A DNA stretch of 53,073 bases from Desulfobulbaceae bacterium (GTDB taxonomy: Bacteria > Desulfobacterota > Desulfobulbia > Desulfobulbales > Desulfocapsaceae): the NCBI GenBank assembly GCA_011390165.1, contig JAABSV010000028.1:1-53073 (forward strand), read 5' to 3'. A program made the position numbers and the translations under genes. Positions 36,520-43,179 of this stretch are shown here, in pieces. The notes under the pieces were generated by a model. The model searched no databases and was not told the origin of the DNA. It saw only the letters and a list, made by a program, of their open reading frames with translations. Every line of letters starts with the position of its first letter. Positions within the stretch are counted from its first letter, which is position 1.

Positions 36520-36640
36520 GCCACTCGTCCCATCTGCTTCGCCATTGCTGCTCACCCCATCTTGCTTCACCACCGCTGCTCGCCCCATCGGCTTAACCAC
36601 CTCCACCACCTCCACTTGCCCCATCTGTTTCGCGTCCCCT
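36520..36640. repeat. Degenerate ~27-bp tandem repeats
   Basis: CCCAT followed by C-T-G/T-G-C-T-T-like sequence starts at 36529, 36556, 36584 and 36620, giving intervals of 27, 28 and 36 bases. The units are T/C-rich on the plus strand and G/A-rich on the minus strand. They are too diverged for a CRISPR array and have no constant spacers. Confidence 0.55.
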
Positions 36641-37077
36641 GTGTTCTCCACCCTGCCAACCCTTCCGGCCAGGCAGCCATGTCGGCCAGGGAATCTCATC
36701 CTCCCCTCCATTCCCAATTGTGCCTGCCCTCCGGCCTTTTCGCTGCCCTCCTGCCGGATCAGTCTGGTGTAGTTTTGCTCGAGGAGAGTGGATAAGGGAT
36801 CGAAGGTGGGACAAAAAGAGGGCGGCGGAGAGGACACGGGTCCTCAAGCGGCGTCAACCATGGCAGTTGTACGTTTGTGCAATAATGGCCGTATCGCACA
36901 ATAGAATGTAGAAGTTTGCCGAAAAATTCCCGTCGCCCTGCCCAGTTTGTCTTGGAAAATTGCCCCTAAGGAAAAATTATTGTCGATCGTTTCCGACTAC
37001 GTCGTAGGTGCGGTACTGCCTTGTGGCAGTATTGTCGACATGTTGTGGGCGCAAAATGATCTATTTGTTTTGATTGC

Positions 37078-37092
37078 GACGCATAATGCGTC
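37078..37092. promoter_or_regulatory. Palindromic candidate operator CGCATAATGCG, copy 2
   Basis: GACGCATAATGCGTC has 7-base arms around a central A. It shares the 11-base core with the site at 34051-34063. It lies about 140 bases upstream of the -35 of the second NrfD gene. Confidence 0.5.
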
Positions 37093-37231
37093 CGACTCTG
37101 GAGTAAGAAATTTTTTTTAAATCAAGGTAATATTTTCGATATATAAAATAATAACGGTATGTTAAGTAATTGAGTGCGCAGCCGGTGAGAGAAAAATCGA
37201 GACGTATTTCGCCACTTTTGCTGCAAATAAG

Positions 37232-37259
37232 TTGACAATGGCCGTTGTAAGAATTTAAT
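37232..37259 (+). promoter_or_regulatory. Sigma-70-type promoter with spacer dyad upstream of NrfD copy 2
   Basis: -35 TTGACA (37232-37237), 16-base spacer, -10 TTTAAT (37254-37259). The near-palindrome ACAATGGCCGTTGT (37235-37248) occupies the spacer, the usual place for a MerR-type operator. The word AATGGCCGT also occurs at 36884-36892. Confidence 0.6.
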
Positions 37260-37503
37260 GTAGGTCAGGTTTGCATGATTTGTTGTAAACCGCATAAGGC
37301 AGGTAGGGCAAAGGACCTTAAAGGGAGGAGGGGGTATGGACGGGGTATATTTTCTGGTGATCTGGATTGGCAGTGCGGCCCTGCACACCGTTTACGAATT
37401 GAAACTGAAGCCACGGTTGGCAACATATCGGAAAAGCAGAGTGTAGGCAAAGAAAAAACCATTGTAGTTCTAACCATCGATTCTGCAATAATGAGGTGAG
37501 CGT

Positions 37504-38697
37504 ATGAACAATGTACTGGCGGGGATTCTTCCCCAGGAAGGCGGTCTGGTGGTGAGCGGGTCGGGGAAATACAACCTGACCATTGCCATTCTCGGACTCT
37601 TGACTCTGGTTGGCATCGGCGCGGGGATCCACTCGCTCTATGTCGGCCATGAACATACCTTCGGGGTCAGTCGGGAAGTCCCCTGGGGGATTCTGATTGC
37701 CGCCTATGTCTTTTTCGTGGTGACCTCCACCGGCCTCTGTATCGTCTCCTCGGTGGGCCATGTCTTTGGTTTTCAAAACTTCAACCCCATCGCCAAGCGG
37801 GCGGTGTTTCTCTCCATCGCCACCATCATTGCCGGTTTTCTGGTCATTGCCTTCGAGATTGAAAACTCCTGGCGGATGCCGGTGGGCAACGTTATCGGGG
37901 CGAATCTCACCTCGAACATCTGGTGGATGGGTACCCTTTACGGGGCCTACCTCTTCTTCATGATGATCGAATTCGTCATGCTGCAGAAAAACCAGCACCG
38001 TTCCGCCACCGCCTTCGGCCTGGCCGGCCTGCTTACCGGTATCGTCGCCCACTCCAACCTTGGCGCGGTGTTCGGACTGCTCAACGGCCGTGAGTTCTGG
38101 CACGGACCCTACATGCCGATCTATTTCATCGCCTCGGCGGCGATGTCCGGTTGCGTGGCGATCATCTTTTTCACCTATCTTGCCTACCGCTTCAACGGCT
38201 GGAAGATGAGCGACAGCTTGAAAGGCTCTCTGGAAGGTGTGGCCAAGATGGGTGCCCTGATGATGGCGATCATCATCTTTTTTACCAGTTGGAAGATGAT
38301 CAGCGGGGTCACCGGCCAGCAGCCCGGCAAATTCGAGGCGATGGAGACGCTGATCAACGGCTCCTACGCCCTCAACTTCTGGGGTGGCGAGGTCCTTCTC
38401 GGCATGGTTATCCCCTTCGTCATCATCATGGCCGTCCGCGGCAAAAACATGAACGCCCTGTTTGTTGCCGCTCTGGCCGGGATCGTCGGCATATTTTTCA
38501 TGCGCTACGACCTGGTGGTGATTGGCCAACTGGTCCCGGCCTACCACGGCATGGGGTTGGTCGATTACCCCGATCTGCACAGTTATGTACCAAAGCTCCA
38601 CGAAAATCTGGTGGTGATCGGTGGCATGGCCTTCTGCGGGTTCATGTTTCTGGTCGGCGAGAAGCTTTTCCGCGGCCATCTCTCCGAGAGCCATTGA
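37504..38697 (+). CDS. NrfD/PsrC-like polytopic membrane protein, copy 2
   Basis: A 397-residue protein with about ten membrane helices, a paralogue of the protein at 34769. Matching segments are REVPWGILIAAYVFF, STGLCIVSSVGHVFG, FEIENSWRMPVGN, NLTSNIWWMGTLYG, HSNLGAVFGLLNGREFWHG and RYDLVVIGQLVP. The quinone-site loop and charged residues are kept in both copies, so both should be functional. It has its own promoter and leader and its own MerR gene 87 bases downstream. The Fe-S/cytochrome genes are not repeated, so the two NrfD proteins may share partners or be used under different conditions. GAGGTGAG precedes the ATG. Confidence 0.9.
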   Translation: MNNVLAGILPQEGGLVVSGSGKYNLTIAILGLLTLVGIGAGIHSLYVGHEHTFGVSREVPWGILIAAYVFFVVTSTGLCIVSSVGHVFGFQNFNPIAKRAVFLSIATIIAGFLVIAFEIENSWRMPVGNVIGANLTSNIWWMGTLYGAYLFFMMIEFVMLQKNQHRSATAFGLAGLLTGIVAHSNLGAVFGLLNGREFWHGPYMPIYFIASAAMSGCVAIIFFTYLAYRFNGWKMSDSLKGSLEGVAKMGALMMAIIIFFTSWKMISGVTGQQPGKFEAMETLINGSYALNFWGGEVLLGMVIPFVIIMAVRGKNMNALFVAALAGIVGIFFMRYDLVVIGQLVPAYHGMGLVDYPDLHSYVPKLHENLVVIGGMAFCGFMFLVGEKLFRGHLSESH

Positions 38698-38784
38698 GCG
38701 ATGGGCGCGCCTATCCATGCACTCCCGTGGGGTGCTGCACGAGCAGGGACGGCAGCCACGGGTTCATCTGCCGGGAAACTCACT

Positions 38785-39243
38785 ATGGTGCGAAAAAAAA
38801 CTGAGGTGCAACCGATACGCAGGGATCTGGCCATCTATCCGATCAGTGTCGCCGCCAGACTGCTCGCCGTCCACCCGCGAACCCTGCGGATCTACGAGGA
38901 GGAGGGACTGATCAAGCCGGAACGGACCGGCAACCGCCGGCTCTACTCGGCCAACGATCTCACCTGGATTGGTTGCCTGCGGCGGCTGATCCACGATGAG
39001 GGGATCTCCATCCCCGGCATCAAGAAACTGCTCCGCTACGCCACCTGTTATGAAATGGCCGACTGCCCGAAAGAGGTGCAATGCACCTGTGATGCCGTGG
39101 TCGACCGGGCAATCCCCAGGGGATTGCGGGTGCTGGCTGGTCCGGAGGAGGAGCGGGACGCCAGGGAAAAGGAGGTGGTGGTGAGAAAAGAGGCCAGACA
39201 GACTGACACCAAGAAAAGTACCAAGGACCGTAAGGTCCGCTGA
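38785..39243 (+). CDS. MerR-family regulator with cysteine motif and basic tail, paired with NrfD copy 2
   Basis: A 152-residue protein. The helix-turn-helix is YPISVAARLLAVHPRTLRIY through EEEGLIKPERTGNRRLYSAND and WIGCLRRLIHDEGISIPGIK. It is followed by CYEMADCPKEVQCTC, which holds cysteines in the same place as the other MerR protein. A long, highly charged Lys/Arg/Glu tail (EKEVVVRKEARQTDTKKSTK) is unique to this copy. I chose ATG 38785; GGGAA lies upstream but the ribosome site is weak, and an earlier frame from 38701 looks non-conserved. A strong terminator follows the stop. Confidence 0.87.
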   Translation: MVRKKTEVQPIRRDLAIYPISVAARLLAVHPRTLRIYEEEGLIKPERTGNRRLYSANDLTWIGCLRRLIHDEGISIPGIKKLLRYATCYEMADCPKEVQCTCDAVVDRAIPRGLRVLAGPEEERDAREKEVVVRKEARQTDTKKSTKDRKVR

Positions 39244-39281
39244 CCTTCCACCGCCGGCGCAGACCGGCTGCATCAGCAGAT

Positions 39282-39322
39282 GAGAAAAGGGCTTCTTCCC
39301 GCCGGGAAGAAGCCCTTTTCTC
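39282..39322. terminator. Bidirectional terminator between the second MerR gene and the queuosine transporter gene
   Basis: A perfect 19-bp stem (39282-39300 with 39304-39322, 3-base loop GCC) whose arms begin GAGAAAAGGG and end CCCTTTTCTC. It lies between convergent genes, and the A/T ends provide U-tracts in both directions. Confidence 0.88.
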
Positions 39323-39327
39323 GTCTC

Positions 39328-40089
39328 TCAGGGGGCGATAGTCGGTGTGGCGGCGGCGGTGCAGGGTGGCTCGTCGGCGACTCTCCCCTGTCGGTACATG
39401 GCCCGGGCCAGATAGAGAAAGGGTGTGTCGGCAGCCGCCACCAGCCACTTCAGCAGACAGGTGGTGAGAAAGATCTGCACAAGTTCACCCCGTGGCAGAA
39501 GGGCGTAAAAGGCGATGGCGGTAAAGAGAAGCGAGTCAAGCAGCTGGCTGACCATGGTGCTGGCGTTGTTGCGCAGCCAGAGAAGGCGGTCGTCAGGAAA
39601 GAGCCGCCGCCAGAACTGGTAGGCCCAGACGTCGTGCAGCTGTGATACCCCGTAGGCGACCAGCGAGGCAAGGGCGATACGGGGGAGAAGGGTGAATATT
39701 TCGGCCAGGCTCCCCTGAATGAAGTCGTGCTCGTTGGGGATGAAGGCGAGGGCCAGATGCATGATCAGCACGGTGCTGAGCAGGGAGAAAAAACCGATGA
39801 ACACCGCCTTGCGGGCCGCCCGGTGGCCATAATTTTCCGAGAGGATGTCGGTGACCAGAAAGGATGAGGCGTAGGTGATATTGCCGAGGGTGACGCCGAT
39901 GGCAAAGAGGTCCACCATCTTCAGGACCTGGATATTGGCCAGGATGGTGGCGATGGGGATCCAGATGTAGAGGCCGGTGCGGCCAAAGAAGCGGTAGGCG
40001 ATGAGGATGGCGATAAAATTGGCCGCCAGCATCAGCAGCCAGAGAATTTCATTGCCGAAAATGGAGAGTGCCGGCCAGCTGTCTGCCAT
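39328..40089 (-). CDS. yhhQ: Queuosine precursor transporter (YhhQ/VUT family)
   Basis: A 253-residue inner-membrane protein with six or seven helices. It matches the vitamin-uptake-transporter/YhhQ family that imports preQ0/preQ1 or queuine: NFIAILIAYRFFGRTGLYIW, GITYASSFL-type region (GNITYASSFLVTDILSENYG), the RKAVFIGFFSLL helix, and the late ASTMVSQLLDSLLFTAIAFY motif. It provides substrate for Tgt, encoded at 15184. I looked for a preQ1 riboswitch in its leader and did not recognise one. The Ala/Thr/Pro-rich C-terminal tail is unremarkable. Confidence 0.92.
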   Translation of the reverse strand: MADSWPALSIFGNEILWLLMLAANFIAILIAYRFFGRTGLYIWIPIATILANIQVLKMVDLFAIGVTLGNITYASSFLVTDILSENYGHRAARKAVFIGFFSLLSTVLIMHLALAFIPNEHDFIQGSLAEIFTLLPRIALASLVAYGVSQLHDVWAYQFWRRLFPDDRLLWLRNNASTMVSQLLDSLLFTAIAFYALLPRGELVQIFLTTCLLKWLVAAADTPFLYLARAMYRQGRVADEPPCTAAATPTIAP

Positions 40090-40370
40090 GGTGACCTCGT
40101 CGTGGTTGCCCCTGGGAAAAAAGGGGGCAGGGGTGAAGAAATGTTCCCGTCGACGAGGGCTCTGGCCGGTGACCCGGTCGAGCTGCGGTTTTGGTAAGGC
40201 GGGTAACCGTGACCGCCGGCGGAAAGAGAGCGCGGCACCATAGCAGATGGCGCCACGCTCTGCAAGGAAGATCGACAGGCGGATGCGGTTGAACCGGTTG
40301 GGTCGGCCGGGCAGGTCGGACGGATGGAAATGGTCGGCAAGGCCGGGAAGGGCAGGGGAAGGCAGCGCCC

Positions 40371-42734
40371 CTACTCGGCGTCCACCTCGATCTGGTAGCG
40401 CTCAATTTTTCGGCGCAGGGTATCCTTTGAGATCCCCAGTTCCCGGCAGGTGAGCATCTTTTTGCCACCGTTGCGCTGCAGCGTGATGATGATTGCGTTC
40501 TTTTCAATCTCTTCCAGGGAGAGCCCTTCATAGCTGTCGGCCAGGGGGGAGGCGGCCAGTTTGCCGGCAACCTTGAAGGCGTCGGGAAGGTGGTCCGGCT
40601 GGATGAAACCGCCCGGACAGAGGATGAAACCGTACTCGATAATATTTTCCAACTCCCTGATATTGCCGGGATACTCATATTTCATCAGCATTGCCACCAC
40701 CTCATCACTGATGCCGACGATATCCTTCTGCTTTTCCGCCCGGAACTTCTGGACGAAATGGTCCACCAGCAGCGGTACATCTTCAAGCCGATCCCGCAGC
40801 GGTGGCAGGAGGATATTGACCACGTTCAGTCGGTAATAGAGGTCGTCGCGGAAATGGCCGCTTTTGACCAGTTCCAGGAGATCCTTGTTGGTGGCGGCAA
40901 TGATCCGCACATCGGCCTTCACCGGGGTGTTGGAGCCCAGCGGTTCGTACACCTTCTGCTGCAGCACCCGCAGCAGTTTGACCTGCAGGGACTGGGGGAT
41001 ATCGCCGATCTCGTCGAGGAAGATGGTCCCCCCCTCGGCGGCGGCAAAACGGCCGGGCCGGTCCTTGCGGGCATCGGTAAAGGCCCCCGCCTTGTAGCCG
41101 AAGAGCTCCGATTCAAGGAGGGTGTCGGGCAGGGCGCCGCAGTTCACCACCACAAAGGGCATCTCCGCCCTGGTGGAAGAGTGGAAGATGGCACTGGCCA
41201 CCAGTTCCTTGCCGGTGCCGCTCTCGCCAAGGATGAGCACATTGCTTTCACTGCGGGAGATCTCCGGCATGATCTGGAATATCCGCTGCATAGCCGGGCT
41301 CTTGCTGATAATTTCGGCAAAGGAGTAGCGACCGGTCAGCTGCTGGCGGAGGCTCAGTTCGACACTCAGGTCACGGAAGGTCTCGACGCCACCCAGGACA
41401 TTACCGTCATGATCGACCAGGGGGGCGGCGCTGATGCTGATCGCCACCTGGCGGCCATTGCGGTTTTTGATGGTGATGGAGCGGTTGCTTACCGGCAGAC
41501 CGGAGTAGAGACTCTCGGCGATGGCGCAGTTTTTGCCACAGATCGACGAGCAGAATATCTCGCTGCACAGCCGGCCGATGGCCGCTTCCCGGTTCCAGCC
41601 GGTGATCTGCTCGGCGGAAAGGTTAAAGGAGGTGATCCGCCAGTCCCGGTCGACGGTGAAGACCCCATCGGCCACCGAGTCGAGAATCAGGGTATTCTGC
41701 AGTCGGTTGGTATTGTTGCGAAAGGACTGGACCCCCCCCAGGACCATACCGTTATGACCGAGAAGTGGGGCGGCGCTGACACTGACCGGGATGGAATAGC
41801 CGTCCTTGCCGATGATGAACAGTTCCTGGTCGATGATGCTCCTTTTTTCCGCCATGCATACCGCCAGGGGACAGCTCTGCTGGCTGGAACTGGCGAGCAG
41901 CACCTCGGAGCAGATGCGGCCAAGCACTTCCGCCTCGCTGAAGCCGGTGATCTTCTCGGCGGCCCGGTTGAAAGAGGTGATACGTGCCTCGGGGTCGACG
42001 GTGAAGACCCCGTCGGCCACGGCGCCCAGAATCAGCTCGTACTGCAGGGTGGAGGTGATATCAATAAAGGTCTCAACCCCGCCGATCACCCGGCCGTGCA
42101 TGTCGAGGAGGGGGGCGGCATTGAGCTTGATCGGGATCGACTGGCCGCTCTTGCTTTCGATGTGGGCGAGGCGCTCGGAGACCGCCGTGCCGTTGTGGAT
42201 ACATTCGGAGAGGGCACAGTCGTGCCGGCAGATATCGGCCTTGAACACCTCCTTGCAGGTGCGGCCGAGAACATCTTCCTCCTTCCAGCCGGTGATCTTT
42301 TCTGCCGTGGCGTTAAAGCTGGTGATCTGCCAGTTGTGGTCGACGGTAAAGACCCCTTCGACAATGCTGTTCAGGGCCAGGCGGCTGGCAGCCAGCGGTT
42401 GCGAGAGGTCGGTAAAGCCGATCACCGCCCCGACGAGGGTGCCGCTCTTTCCCGGGATGGTCACCACCTGGAGGCGGACCGCGTTCGTCCCGTCCTTCTC
42501 CTGGTTGCCGGAGGTCAATTCAAGATGGCGGCTTCCTTTTTGCCTGCTCAACGGGGCAATGTGGCTGCAGAGGGACTTGAACCGCTCGTCCCGGTCGAAT
42601 ACTTCTCGGCAGTGGCGACCGATGATCTCCCCGCGCTCCATGCTGAGAATGTGGGTGGCCTTCTCGTTGCAGCCGGTAACCTGCCAGTTTTCATCGACGG
42701 TGACGAAGCCGCTGACCAGGCTCTCCGCTTCCAT
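40371..42734 (-). CDS. Sigma-54-dependent activator with four PAS domains and a GAFTDA loop
   Basis: A 787-residue regulator with no receiver domain. Four PAS domains precede the AAA+ core; each has a phrase like [13 protein letters not shown] followed by a small Cys-rich loop (for example [38 protein letters not shown]). The AAA+ core has [14 protein letters not shown], Walker [11 protein letters not shown], and a Fis-type helix-turn-helix at the end ([14 protein letters not shown]). The loop that contacts sigma-54 reads GAFTDA (550-555) instead of GAFTGA. I chose ATG 42732-42734; a longer frame starting at 42863 would read through an inverted-repeat leader. A promoter and inverted repeat precede it. 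It is a one-component sensor-activator for an unknown, possibly redox, signal. Confidence 0.9.
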   Translation of the reverse strand: MEAESLVSGFVTVDENWQVTGCNEKATHILSMERGEIIGRHCREVFDRDERFKSLCSHIAPLSRQKGSRHLELTSGNQEKDGTNAVRLQVVTIPGKSGTLVGAVIGFTDLSQPLAASRLALNSIVEGVFTVDHNWQITSFNATAEKITGWKEEDVLGRTCKEVFKADICRHDCALSECIHNGTAVSERLAHIESKSGQSIPIKLNAAPLLDMHGRVIGGVETFIDITSTLQYELILGAVADGVFTVDPEARITSFNRAAEKITGFSEAEVLGRICSEVLLASSSQQSCPLAVCMAEKRSIIDQELFIIGKDGYSIPVSVSAAPLLGHNGMVLGGVQSFRNNTNRLQNTLILDSVADGVFTVDRDWRITSFNLSAEQITGWNREAAIGRLCSEIFCSSICGKNCAIAESLYSGLPVSNRSITIKNRNGRQVAISISAAPLVDHDGNVLGGVETFRDLSVELSLRQQLTGRYSFAEIISKSPAMQRIFQIMPEISRSESNVLILGESGTGKELVASAIFHSSTRAEMPFVVVNCGALPDTLLESELFGYKAGAFTDARKDRPGRFAAAEGGTIFLDEIGDIPQSLQVKLLRVLQQKVYEPLGSNTPVKADVRIIAATNKDLLELVKSGHFRDDLYYRLNVVNILLPPLRDRLEDVPLLVDHFVQKFRAEKQKDIVGISDEVVAMLMKYEYPGNIRELENIIEYGFILCPGGFIQPDHLPDAFKVAGKLAASPLADSYEGLSLEEIEKNAIIITLQRNGGKKMLTCRELGISKDTLRRKIERYQIEVDAE

Positions 42735-42782
42735 TACCGGATTCTCTTTCAACGGCCCCTCCCTGTGTTTGTCGCCCGAGTG

Positions 42783-42857
42783 ATGTGTCGGTATCGTGCC
42801 CGGAGCCTCGCAATTCACCGACACATTCACTATAGCCGGAAGGGCCTGGAACAACAA
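42783..42857 (-). promoter_or_regulatory. Promoter and 10-bp inverted repeat upstream of the four-PAS activator
   Basis: On the minus strand, -35 TTGTTG (42852-42857), 17-base spacer and -10 TATAGT (42829-42834). The inverted repeat ATGTGTCGGT (42783-42792) and ACCGACACAT (42817-42826), centres 34 bases apart, covers the expected start site and early leader. It could be an autoregulatory operator or a 5' hairpin. Confidence 0.5.
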
Positions 42858-43179
42858 GTGCAACCGGTCGGAAGTGGCGGTTTGCCCCAGGTCCCTCTTC
42901 TTTGTTTTCGGGGTCTGTCGGGCCCTGTTGTCGGCTACGGCGCTTCGGCCTCTTTACCCTGCCGGGCCTGTCCTTTTTCCAGCCAATGCCTCCGGCAGCA
43001 GCGTCCAAGCCCCCCCGGCCCATCTCACGGCAGAAACAATTAAGATATCGTTAGGGGTCGGTTTGAGGCTTGCGGTGGAATGAAAAATGAGAGAGGATAG
43101 GTTGTTACAAAACCGTCCATTTCCCCCACTTTAATCGTCGGTTTCGCTCCGGCCTCAGCCGGGCAGCCGTGGCAGAGAG
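42858..43179. other. Intergenic region upstream of the PhoR-like kinase
   Basis: No gene is supported. The stretch ends with a purine-rich AGAGAG ribosome site for the kinase. The expected phoB is not present upstream. I saw no clear Pho box. Confidence 0.4.

Larger units (their letters stand above)
36377..37503. promoter_or_regulatory. 1.1-kb leader upstream of NrfD copy 2: degenerate repeats, dyads, palindrome and sigma-70 promoter
   Basis: No protein-coding gene is convincing; frames here are low-complexity Pro/His-rich or antisense to MerR. Reading across: hairpin CCCGCC/GGCGGG near 36430-36448; CCCAT-led degenerate repeats at 36520-36640; dyad TTGTGC/GCACAA at 36875-36901; palindrome GACGCATAATGCGTC at 37078-37092; an AT-rich block at 37100-37160; and a sigma-70 promoter at 37232-37259 with a spacer dyad. 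The leader ends with GAGGTGAG before the ATG. Confidence 0.55.

Noticed and set aside
36520..36640. Possible CRISPR array
   Set aside because: Repeats are degenerate, spacing is irregular, there are no constant-length spacers, and no cas genes are present.
36139..36837. A 232-codon minus-strand frame across the first MerR gene and the repeat region
   Set aside because: It is antisense to a clear MerR gene, low-complexity in the repeat part, and matches no family.
40090..40370. preQ1 riboswitch upstream of yhhQ
   Set aside because: A small hairpin CCCTG/CAGGG is present, but the A-rich pseudoknot tail of the class I aptamer is absent.
40590..43043. An 817-codon plus-strand frame opposite the PAS activator
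   Set aside because: Antisense shadow of a high-GC gene; no domains are recognisable, while the minus-strand frame has complete AAA+ and PAS motifs.
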